This document shows, piece by piece, positions 43,332 to 50,782 of a DNA stretch of 64,000 bases. A program made the position numbers and the translations under genes. Where the stretch lies: NCBI RefSeq assembly GCF_000337795.1, contig NZ_AOLP01000009.1:124001-188000 (forward strand), written 5' to 3'. Source of the stretch: Haloferax denitrificans ATCC 35960 (GTDB taxonomy: Archaea; Halobacteriota; Halobacteria; Halobacteriales; Haloferacaceae). The notes beneath the pieces were generated by a model that searched no databases, was not told the origin of the DNA, and saw only the letters and a list, made by a program, of their open reading frames with translations. Each line of letters begins with the position of its first letter. Position 1 is the first letter of the stretch.

Positions 43332-43345
43332 CCACCATATGGCGT
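43332..43345. promoter_or_regulatory. Regulon palindrome, site 10 (permease genes)
   Basis: CCACCATATGGCGT. Just upstream and downstream are two copies of ACGTAGGTGTYC (from 43322 and 43360) and an AACAC-GTAG-GTGTT inverted repeat, so this control region is more elaborate than the others. Confidence 0.55.
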
Positions 43346-43493
43346 GTGATTTTTAACACGTAGGTGTTCTCCCGGCAAATATAGCACGAACTCGGGGCCA
43401 ATATGGCAAATACGCTTCGTTTGTTCTCTCTGGTGGCGCGTCTTTCACACCGCGAAACTCGCCATTTTTGTCGTCCGCCGAGAACGGGTAGCC

Positions 43494-44390
43494 ATGCGTA
43501 TCCTCGTCTTCGGCGCGGGCAGTCTGGGCACGCTCGTCGGCGGCCTCCTCGCGTCGGTCCACGACGTAACGCTCGTCGCGCGCGACCCGCACGCCGCGCG
43601 AGTGTCGGCGGCCGGTCTCGATATCGTCGGTGCCGAGTCGGCGCACGCCTCGCCGGCCGCGACGACGGCCGAGTCGGGCCACTCGGCGGACCTCGCGCTC
43701 GTCACGGTCAAGTCGTTCGACACCGCTCGGGCCGCCGACGCGCTCGCCGACTGCGACGTGGGCGCGGTGCTGTCGCTCCAGAACGGACTCACCGAGGAGA
43801 CGCTCGCCGCTCGCCTCGACGACCCGGTTCTCGCGGGCACGGCGACCTACGGAGCGCGGCTCGTCGAACCGGGTCGCGTCGAGTGTACCGGCGTCGGCCG
43901 AATCGTCTTGGGCGCACTCGACGGCGGGCCCGACCCCCTCGCCGAGCGGGTCGGCAAGGCGTTCCGCGACGCGGGAATCAACACGCTCGTCGCAACTGAC
44001 ATGCCGAGACGCCGCTGGGAGAAACTCGCCGTCAACGCCGGCATCAACGCCGTCACCGCGCTCTCGCGGGTCGAAAACGGCGCGCTCCGGTCGAGCGACG
44101 CCAACGACCTCGCACACCGCGCCGCCCGCGAGACGGCCCGCGTCGCTCGATTAGAACGGGTCTCGCTCCCGAACCGCGTCGCCCGCGAGGCGGTCGACCG
44201 CGTGGTCGAGAAAACCGCCGCGAACCGCTCGTCGATGCTACAGGACGTGGCGGCCGAAAAGCGGACCGAGGTGGACGCCATCAACGGCGCGGTGGTCGAT
44301 ATCGCCGCCGAACACGGCTTCGAGGTGCCGACGAACCGGACGCTCGCGGCGCTCCTCCGGGCGTGGGAGCGGGGAGAAGGGATACACTGA
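43494..44390 (+). CDS. Ketopantoate reductase family protein (ApbA/PanE)
   Basis: 298 residues. N-terminal MRILVFGAGSLGTLVGGLLA is the NADPH-binding motif; VKSFDTARAADALAD, LQNGLTEETLAARL, and the C-terminal RRWEKLAVNAGINAVTAL and SSMLQDVAAEKRTEVDAINGAVV are typical of the ApbA/PanE fold, with the catalytic Lys in the WEKL segment. In CoA synthesis such an enzyme reduces ketopantoate; in this catabolic setting it may reduce another branched or hydroxylated keto acid. No regulon palindrome directly precedes it; ATTTTTG about 27 bases upstream may be its TATA. Confidence 0.87.
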   Translation: MRILVFGAGSLGTLVGGLLASVHDVTLVARDPHAARVSAAGLDIVGAESAHASPAATTAESGHSADLALVTVKSFDTARAADALADCDVGAVLSLQNGLTEETLAARLDDPVLAGTATYGARLVEPGRVECTGVGRIVLGALDGGPDPLAERVGKAFRDAGINTLVATDMPRRRWEKLAVNAGINAVTALSRVENGALRSSDANDLAHRAARETARVARLERVSLPNRVAREAVDRVVEKTAANRSSMLQDVAAEKRTEVDAINGAVVDIAAEHGFEVPTNRTLAALLRAWERGEGIH

Positions 44391-44399
44391 GATAGGTCG

Positions 44400-45941
44400 C
44401 TATTCGAGGTAGCCGAGGTCGCGCAGTCGGTCCTGTGTCTCGTCGTCCATCTGGTCGACGGAGTCGTCCGAAACGTCGGTGTCGAGCGCGTCGGTCCACG
44501 CGCCGCCGATGGCGTCTTCGAACTCCGCGAGGGCGGCCTCGGTCTCCGCGATTGCCTCGTCGTCCGCGTCGGCGACGTTCTCGGCCTCCTCGGGGTCGGC
44601 GTCGAGGCGGTAGGCCTCGTCGGGGATGCGGTCGATTCGGACGTACTTGGCGTCGGTCCGCCGCGCCGCCCGCATCCGGGAGTAGAACCGCGAGTCCTCG
44701 GGGAGCGTGATACCCGCGCTCGACGCCTTCTCCTCTAACTGCTTGAGTTCGACCACGGGGCGGGAGTACTCGACGAAGGCGTACTCGCCGTCTCGGCGCT
44801 GGCCGGGGTCGTCGTTCTCTGCTCGCGCGAACTCCCGGTAGTCGGCCGACAGGAGCGAGCGCGTGCGGTCGAGGCCGACCGCGTCGTCGCCGGGGTTCGC
44901 GGGCTCGCCGCCCTCGACGCCGAGCGAGTCGAGCACCGTGTGGTAGAGGTCGACCAGTTCGACCTGGTCGTCGCGTCGCTCCGCGTCGAGGTCGGGGTGT
45001 TTGACCATGAGCGGGACGTTGACGAGCGGGTCGTACAGGCAGAACTCGTGGCCGTAGAGGCCGTGTTCGCCGTGAAGCTCGCCGTGGTCGGCGCAGACGA
45101 CGACCATCGTGTCGTCCCAGCGGTCGGTCTCTTTCAGGTGGTCGAAAAGCCGGGTGAGCTGGTCGTCGATGTGGGCGATTTCGGCGTCGTAGAGGCCGCG
45201 GATGTCCGCCCACTCGTCGTCGTCAATCTCGTGGGCACCGGCGTTGTACTCCTTGGAGTTCTGGCAGACCTCGGTCGAATCGACGCCGGGCGCGAAGCGC
45301 TCTTTGTACTCCTCGGGCGGGTGGTACGGCAGGTGCGCGTCCATGAGGTTGACGAACGCGAAGAACTCCTCGGAGTCGTCGACGAAGTCGATGGTCTGGT
45401 CGATGACGGCGGGCGTCTTCGAGTCCGCGCCCTCGCCGCCGGCGAGGTACTCGTGGGCGGTGTTGCCGAGGCTGACGAGCTTGTCCGCGAGCGTCCGGAG
45501 CGCGTCGCTGTCGTTCATCGTCTTCCACGCCTTCGCCAGCGGCCCCGACAGGAACTCGCCGGGCATGACCTCGAAGAAGTTGTCCTGCTCGGCGAAGCCG
45601 TCAGTCAGGTGCGTGTACGGCGTTATCCACGCGTTCGAGGAGTAACAGGCGGTGTCGTAGCCGGCCGCCGAGAGCGTCTCGGCGAGGGTCGTCGCGCCTT
45701 CGAGATAGGGGTTCTCCTGGTCGGCCCCGTGCTGGCTGGGGTACATGCCGGTGAAAAGCGAGGCGTGGACCGGCAGGGTCCACGGCGCGGGCGCGACGGC
45801 CTGCTCGAAGACGGTCGCCTCGTCGGCGAATCGGTCGAGGCCCGGCGTCGTCGGGCGGTCGTAGCCGTACGGCGTGAGGTGGTCCTTTCGGACCGTGTCC
45901 ATGACGACGAAGAGGACGTTCTCGGGCGACTCGGCAGTCAT
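44400..45941 (-). CDS. Sulfatase-family (alkaline phosphatase superfamily) hydrolase
   Basis: 513 residues. Metal-binding VVMDTVRKDHLTPYGYDR, the APWTLPVHASLFTGMYPSQHGA active-site region, CADHGELHGEHGLYGHEF and late helical C-terminus fit the arylsulfatase/phosphatase superfamily. True sulfatases have C/S-x-P-S/A-R at the nucleophile; here the segment is TLPVHA with Thr, so it may be a phosphoesterase or phosphoglycerol/lipid-type transferase. No export signal seen, so presumably cytoplasmic. Converges with the ApbA gene. Confidence 0.83.
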   Translation of the reverse strand: MTAESPENVLFVVMDTVRKDHLTPYGYDRPTTPGLDRFADEATVFEQAVAPAPWTLPVHASLFTGMYPSQHGADQENPYLEGATTLAETLSAAGYDTACYSSNAWITPYTHLTDGFAEQDNFFEVMPGEFLSGPLAKAWKTMNDSDALRTLADKLVSLGNTAHEYLAGGEGADSKTPAVIDQTIDFVDDSEEFFAFVNLMDAHLPYHPPEEYKERFAPGVDSTEVCQNSKEYNAGAHEIDDDEWADIRGLYDAEIAHIDDQLTRLFDHLKETDRWDDTMVVVCADHGELHGEHGLYGHEFCLYDPLVNVPLMVKHPDLDAERRDDQVELVDLYHTVLDSLGVEGGEPANPGDDAVGLDRTRSLLSADYREFARAENDDPGQRRDGEYAFVEYSRPVVELKQLEEKASSAGITLPEDSRFYSRMRAARRTDAKYVRIDRIPDEAYRLDADPEEAENVADADDEAIAETEAALAEFEDAIGGAWTDALDTDVSDDSVDQMDDETQDRLRDLGYLE

Positions 45942-46019
45942 ACCCGAGGGTGGGGAGTAGTCGCCGATAAAACTCCTGTTCTCGGCCGCCGCCGGGACGA
46001 AAACGTCCGAACCGTCGAG

Positions 46020-46397
46020 TTAGAACGGGGCCTGCGGGCCCTGGTCGTCCTCGATATCGGTCGTGTCGTCGCTGGTGTCGCCGGGGAACGACGGACTGCC
46101 GCCGCGGCTGTCGCCGCCCATCCCGCCGTCGCCGCCCATGCCGGTGTCGGCGTGGACTTCGTTGATCTCGGGAATCTCCTTGACCATGCGGGTCTTGATA
46201 GCCTGGATGGTCATCGGGGAGATACCGCACCCAGAGCAAGCGCCGCCGAGGAGAACGGTGACCTCACCGGTCTCGCGGTCGAGGTCGCGGATGGCCGCGC
46301 TACCGCCGTGCATCTGGATCTGCGGGAAGTTCCGACGGAGGAAGTTCACGACACGCTCTTTGAGGTCGTCCTCGCCGTCCTGCGTCTCCGTGCTCAT
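46020..46397 (-). CDS. NifU-type iron-sulfur scaffold protein
   Basis: 125 residues. The NifU C-terminal domain is residues 15-85: VVNFLRRNFPQIQMHGGSAAIRDLD and CSGCGISPMTIQAIKTRMVKEIPEI, with the CxxC that binds a transient Fe-S cluster. A Gly/Asp-rich tail of about 35 residues follows. It delivers clusters to apoproteins. Stands alone between two minus-strand genes. Confidence 0.9.
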   Translation of the reverse strand: MSTETQDGEDDLKERVVNFLRRNFPQIQMHGGSAAIRDLDRETGEVTVLLGGACSGCGISPMTIQAIKTRMVKEIPEINEVHADTGMGGDGGMGGDSRGGSPSFPGDTSDDTTDIEDDQGPQAPF

Positions 46398-46441
46398 GCA
46401 CGCGGCTTCGAGGTGAACGTGCTTAGGCCTTTGGTTCGGGG

Positions 46442-46759
46442 TTACGCCTCGACGCCGAAGACCCGCCGGAGCTCGCCTTCTATCTCGTCGACGTAGCGGT
46501 CGAGGACGGCTTCCAGCTCGTCGTCGTCTATTTCGACCGCCGTCAGTCGCTCGGCGGGGTTCTCGGGGAGCCGTACGGAGAAGTCGCCGTCCTCGTAGAA
46601 CGGCTCCGACTCGTTGAGAATCTGCTGGTCGACCCCGTGGATGAGCGACGAGTCGAACTCGTCGTTCATCGTCTCGAAGGCGTTCTTGTACGCGCGCTGG
46701 AGCTCGGGGAAGTAGTTGGCGTACTTGTCCTCGAACTTCTCGGGGTCGAAGTCGGTCAT
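46442..46759 (-). CDS. Haloarchaeal conserved protein (possibly DUF5783)
   Basis: 105 residues, acidic, soluble. MTDFDPEKFEDKYANYFPELQRAYKNAFETMNDEFDSSLIHGVDQQILNESEP is a pattern I recognise as conserved in haloarchaea without known function. The C-terminal half is helical (EAVLDRYVDEIEGELRRVFGVEA). The ATG at 46759 is chosen; a longer frame upstream has no conserved look. Confidence 0.7.
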   Translation of the reverse strand: MTDFDPEKFEDKYANYFPELQRAYKNAFETMNDEFDSSLIHGVDQQILNESEPFYEDGDFSVRLPENPAERLTAVEIDDDELEAVLDRYVDEIEGELRRVFGVEA

Positions 46760-46916
46760 ACCCGGGGCTTTCGCGCTCCCGGCAAAAAATCGGACGGTTG
46801 GTTCGTCGGGATTGGAGATTCTGTATAGCAACGTAGCGTTTATCGACTGCTCGCCCCCGAACGGCGATTCAACTCTCAGGACGTCTCAAATACGGAAAAT
46901 CGAGCGACGCGGGGCG

Positions 46917-47138
46917 TCACTCGATGAGCGGGCTGTCCACGCGCGCGGCGAAGAGTTCGCTCGCCGCGAAGATGGACGCGAGCTCGGTTATCAGTTCGTC
47001 GTACGACTCGTCGTCCTCGCGCAGTGCGTCGAGTCGCTCGACGGTTCGACGGTCCAGTTCGACCGTCTCTGTTTGTACCTCCGGTTCGTAGCCGACCGGG
47101 TAGTCGTATTCGGCCTCGTTCGAGTTGGCAGTCGCCAT
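46917..47138 (-). CDS. Small antitoxin-like protein (possibly DUF7557)
   Basis: 73 residues. The centre VELDRRTVERLDALREDDESYDELITELASIFAASE resembles ribbon-helix-helix antitoxin or regulator sequences, with a beta strand (ETVELD) and two helices. No toxin gene lies beside it, so it may be a stand-alone regulator. Acidic with an N-terminal flexible section. Confidence 0.6.
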   Translation of the reverse strand: MATANSNEAEYDYPVGYEPEVQTETVELDRRTVERLDALREDDESYDELITELASIFAASELFAARVDSPLIE

Positions 47139-47372
47139 CGTTCACCCCACTCCGGCATGCGTGCCGGTGCCATGACATACACAACCATCCGATATGAGGA
47201 TTTCGCGGATTTCGAGCCGCAGACGGAACGCGAGCGCAGTCGCCACTCGGTCGGACCCTCTCCCATCACCGGCCATGATAAATCACATTCCGCTATATCG
47301 AATTGTACCCGAATCCGAATCGGGGAGTCATAGCCAGAATATTGGGTTGTTTAAGGGTAAACGATTTTATGC

Positions 47373-47380
47373 TCGGTAGG
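47373..47380 (+). promoter_or_regulatory. TATA element before the 49-codon ORF
   Basis: ATTTTATG is centred about 25 bases before the ATG at 47399. The stretch 47140-47370 is comparatively AT-rich and shows no gene. Confidence 0.45.
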
Positions 47381-47398
47381 TTGTCGAATACTGACTAC

Positions 47399-47548
47399 AT
47401 GAGCGAATATACACTCGAACACGAGTCAAATTCCTGTGGTGCTGGACATATACGCATTTCTTTGCCGTCAAACGCCCCGGTTTCCCGCGATTGCGGGCCG
47501 CACGAACCCGACCGGTCGCGCTCTCCCGAGGTGTCCGCGCCCCCGTGA
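47399..47548 (+). CDS. Small ORF coupled to the channel-like gene
   Basis: 49 codons (MSEYTLEHESNSCGAGHIRI, then SLPSNAPVSRDCGPHEPDRS and a short end) with a well-placed TATA. The stop and the next ATG overlap as TGATG, so translation of the next gene is likely coupled. Contains two cysteines and several His and Asp/Glu; no family known. It may be a leader peptide or a small protein. Confidence 0.45.
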   Translation: MSEYTLEHESNSCGAGHIRISLPSNAPVSRDCGPHEPDRSRSPEVSAPP

Positions 47549-48303
47549 TGTACGACCGCCGCATCCTCATCGACGCGCTGGCGCACCGGCCGTTGCTCCG
47601 GCGGATGGTCAGACCGCTCGTCGCCGTCGCGGCGTTCGTCGTCGCCGGCGTCGGCGGATTCAGCGTCCTCGGCGGTGCGAGCCTCGTCGACGCGGCGTTC
47701 TGGCTACTCGACCCGACCAGCATCGAACTCCACTACCAGACCCACGAGGGGCCGGCGACGCTCGTCAAGGCGTACGCCATCGTGATTCTCACCGGCCTCA
47801 TCGGAACCGGGCTGTGGGCCGGCGAGACGTTCGTCTCCGCGGCCTTCGGCGGGCAGATACGCGAGGAACTCGACCAGATGAAACTCCACCGAGAGATTGC
47901 GGAACTCGAATCGCACGTAGTCGTCTGCGGCTACGGGACCTTCGGCAAGACGGTCGCGGCGCGGCTCCGCGAGACGGGCCGCGACGTGGTCGTCGTCGAG
48001 AGCAAGGAGGCGGGGTACCAGCGCGCGCTCGACGCGGACCTGCTCGCGGTCGAAGGCGACGCCCGACGCGAGGACCGACTCGCCGACGCGGGCGTCGAGC
48101 GCGCCGCGACGGTCGTCGGCGCGATAGACGACTCCAAGGTGAACATCCAAATCGCCATCGCGGCGAGTCGGCTGTCCCCCGACGCCAAACTCGTCGTCCG
48201 CGCGGGCGACCAGATGGACGAGGCGCTCGCGCGCCGCGCCGGAGCCGACGAGGTCGTCGTCCCGGAAATCGTGAGCGGCGAGCAGATCTGTTCGGAGCTC
48301 TGA
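47548..48303 (+). CDS. TrkA-N (RCK) protein with degenerate ion-channel domain
   Basis: 251 residues. Two membrane segments (about 21-43 and 72-100) bracket residues 51-68, as in two-helix K+ channels, followed by a complete RCK N domain: HVVVCGYGTFGKTVAARLRETGRDVVVVE and VEGDARREDRLADAGVERA. The loop, where K+ channels have TVGYGD, reads SIELHYQTHEG, so there is no selectivity filter. It may be a regulatory subunit or a different transporter. The gene ATG overlaps the stop of the small ORF upstream. Confidence 0.82.
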   Translation: MYDRRILIDALAHRPLLRRMVRPLVAVAAFVVAGVGGFSVLGGASLVDAAFWLLDPTSIELHYQTHEGPATLVKAYAIVILTGLIGTGLWAGETFVSAAFGGQIREELDQMKLHREIAELESHVVVCGYGTFGKTVAARLRETGRDVVVVESKEAGYQRALDADLLAVEGDARREDRLADAGVERAATVVGAIDDSKVNIQIAIAASRLSPDAKLVVRAGDQMDEALARRAGADEVVVPEIVSGEQICSEL

Positions 48304-48331
48304 GCCGCCCCGCCGACCCGTCTCCCCGACT

Positions 48332-48340
48332 GCTATTTGT
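48332..48340 (+). promoter_or_regulatory. PPK2 TATA element
   Basis: CTATTTGTT lies about 27 bases before the ATG at 48363. Confidence 0.4.
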
Positions 48341-48362
48341 TCACAGCGAACGCAGTTCTCGT

Positions 48363-49193
48363 ATGTCGACCGACGAGCCCCGCTACGACGACGAGGGCGT
48401 CCTCAAGAAGAAACACTACAAACGCGAGTTGAACCGTCTGCAAGAGGAGTTGGTGAAACTCCAGTACTGGATAAAGGAACACGACCTCCGGGTCTGCGTC
48501 GTCTTCGAGGGCCGCGACGCCGCGGGGAAAGGCGGCGTCATCAAGCGCATCACCCGCCGGCTCAATCCGCGGGTGGCGCGGGTCGTCGCGCTCGGCACGC
48601 CCACGGAGCGCGAACAGGGGCAGTGGTACTTCCAGCGGTACGTCGAACAGCTCCCGACCGAGGGCGAGATGGTGCTTTTCGACCGGAGTTGGTACAACCG
48701 CGCGGGCGTCGAGCGGGTGATGGGCTTCTGCACCGACGAGGAGTACGAGGAGTTCCTGCGGACCTGCCCCGAGTTCGAGCGGATGCTCGTGCGGTCCGGC
48801 ATCGTCCTCGTCAAGTACTGGTTCTCCATCAGCGACGAGGAACAGGAACGGCGGTTCCAGAGGCGAAACGAGGACCCGAAGCGCCGCTGGAAGCTCAGCC
48901 CGATGGACCTCGAAGCGCGCTCTCGGTGGGCCGACTACTCGGAGGCCAAAGACCGGATGTTCGAACACACCGACGTCGAGGAAGCGCCGTGGCACGTCGT
49001 CAACGCCGACGTGAAGCGCCACGCGCGGCTCAACTGCATCTCGCACCTGTTGGACCAAATCGACTACGAGGACCTCACGCCCGACCCAATCGAACTCCCG
49101 CCGAGACAGGACGACACCGGATACGAACGGCCGCCAATCGACAGCCAAAACTGGGTGCCCGCGCGGTTCGGGTCGAACCCGGTCGACGACTAA
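48363..49193 (+). CDS. ppk2: Polyphosphate kinase 2
   Basis: 276-residue PPK2 enzyme. Walker A FEGRDAAGKGGVIKRITRRLNPR (lysine about 56), lid and Walker B FDRSWYNRAGVERVMGF near 107-123, and the later RRFQRRNEDPKRRWKLSPMDLEARSRW arginine-rich lid are all present. It transfers phosphate between polyphosphate and nucleotides. Class I versus class III is not settled from sequence; a single domain suggests class I (GDP/ADP to NTP). Its 3' end overlaps the convergent RecJ-like gene by 4 bases. Confidence 0.93.
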   Translation: MSTDEPRYDDEGVLKKKHYKRELNRLQEELVKLQYWIKEHDLRVCVVFEGRDAAGKGGVIKRITRRLNPRVARVVALGTPTEREQGQWYFQRYVEQLPTEGEMVLFDRSWYNRAGVERVMGFCTDEEYEEFLRTCPEFERMLVRSGIVLVKYWFSISDEEQERRFQRRNEDPKRRWKLSPMDLEARSRWADYSEAKDRMFEHTDVEEAPWHVVNADVKRHARLNCISHLLDQIDYEDLTPDPIELPPRQDDTGYERPPIDSQNWVPARFGSNPVDD

Positions 49194-50620
49194 TCCGAGT
49201 CCTTCGCCAACTGCTCGCCGACGATGCGGTCCGCCTCGGCGATGAACGCCTCGACTTCGCCCTTCGGAATCGTCGCGCCCGCGGCCACGTCGTGGCCGCC
49301 GCCGTCGCCGCCGACCGACCGCGACGCCTCGCGCATGACCGCCGAGAGGTCCAAGCCGTCTCGGACCATCACGTACGAGCCGCGCGAGGAGACTTTCACC
49401 TCGCCCTCCTCGGTGTCGGCGAACGCGAGGACCGGAATCCCGCTTCGGGTCGCGTCGGTGCCGACGGCCATCCCGGCGACGATGCCGACGATGGTCTCGC
49501 GTATCTCGTCGCCCGCGTCGAACCACTGGAGGTTGTCCTCGACGCGGACGCCGTGTTCTTTCACCCACTGGAGGCCGTTCGAGAGGTTCTTGCGGTGGTT
49601 TCGCAGGAGCCGACGCGCTCTGTCGAGCGCCGCGTCGCGCTCGCCGAGACAGACCGCGAGGCCCACGTCGGCGCGGTCGTAGCGGGCGGTCGCGTTCAGG
49701 AGCGTCGAGAACTCGCTCACGTCGCGGAGTTCGGTCCCCTCTCGCTCCCGAGAGAGCACGTAGGTCGTCCCCACGAGGTCGTCGATGCGGGAGGCGGGCA
49801 CGCCGCTGGCGATGGCGCGGCGAATCAGGGCGCTGGCGAGCGTCTGGCGCTCGTCGCCGGTGAGGTCGACCCAGCGCTTCCACTCGCCGTCGTCGTCGCG
49901 GCAGGGGACGTCGAGTTCGGTCAGGAACTCGATGGCTCCGGCCTCGTTGTTCGAGATGCCGGGGATGCGAACGTCGGTCGCGTACTGGAGCAGTTTCGGG
50001 AGCGCGCGGGTCTGGCGGCCGTAGATGCGGAGGTCGGTGCCCTCCTCGACGACGCCGGCTTCGACGCCCTCGTCGACGATGCCCGCGTTGGCCCCGCGGA
50101 GTTCGCCGTTCGTGTCCTGCATGTCGCCGACCGCGCCGACGACCGCGAGGGCGGCGAGGTCGCGGTTGTCGCCCCCTTCGGGCTCGAGCGCCCGCGCGAG
50201 AACGTAGCTCGCGCCCGCGCCGGAGAGTTCGCTCGCGCCGTTGAGGCCGAACCGAAGCGGGTTGAGGTGGTGGTCGGTCTCGACGCCCTCTGCGGGCTGG
50301 TGGTGGTCGGCGATGACGGGGTGGAAGTCGCCCGCCGCCTCGTGGTCGGCGATGATGTCGAGTTGGCCGCTCCCGAAGTCCGTGAACAGCACGGTGTCGT
50401 AGTCGGTCGCCGCGATGTCGGCCACGGCGGCCGCGTCGAGTTGGCGGCAGAACACCGTCTCGAAGGGGATGTCGGCGCGTTCGAGCGCGGTCGAGGCGAT
50501 GCCGGCGCTCGTCAACCCGTCGGCGTCGATGTGCGAGGCGAGGAGCACCCGGTCGGCGTCGCGGAGGCGGGCCGCGCAGGCCGCCGCGTGCTCTGTGAGT
50601 TCGGGGACGGGTCCGTCCAT
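49190..50620 (-). CDS. RecJ-like DHH-family phosphoesterase
   Basis: About 476 residues. DHH motifs: ASHIDADGLTSAG, FTDFGSGQ, and VIADHHQPAEGV (the DHH itself), followed by a DHHA1-type domain ending with VMREASRSVGGDGGGHDVAAGATIP, whose GGGH is typical. Archaeal relatives include GINS-associated nuclease, which joins the CMG replicative helicase, and other RecJ-type single-strand exonucleases. ATG 50620 is preferred; GTG 50635 is an in-frame alternative five codons upstream. Overlaps ppk2 end-to-end. Confidence 0.88.
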   Translation of the reverse strand: MDGPVPELTEHAAACAARLRDADRVLLASHIDADGLTSAGIASTALERADIPFETVFCRQLDAAAVADIAATDYDTVLFTDFGSGQLDIIADHEAAGDFHPVIADHHQPAEGVETDHHLNPLRFGLNGASELSGAGASYVLARALEPEGGDNRDLAALAVVGAVGDMQDTNGELRGANAGIVDEGVEAGVVEEGTDLRIYGRQTRALPKLLQYATDVRIPGISNNEAGAIEFLTELDVPCRDDDGEWKRWVDLTGDERQTLASALIRRAIASGVPASRIDDLVGTTYVLSREREGTELRDVSEFSTLLNATARYDRADVGLAVCLGERDAALDRARRLLRNHRKNLSNGLQWVKEHGVRVEDNLQWFDAGDEIRETIVGIVAGMAVGTDATRSGIPVLAFADTEEGEVKVSSRGSYVMVRDGLDLSAVMREASRSVGGDGGGHDVAAGATIPKGEVEAFIAEADRIVGEQLAKDSD

Positions 50621-50782
50621 TGGTGTGGTACTCACGCCCTCTCCGGCATAAACGCTGGCAGTTCGGGCACGGAACCCCTTCGTTTCCACTCCAGTTCGAC
50701 GGCGGACATGTGTCGTCGTTGCCGCGGTTCGGTATAAGAAGACTCGCCCGCGGCCGCGGACCTGACCGAGCGCGACCGCCGG

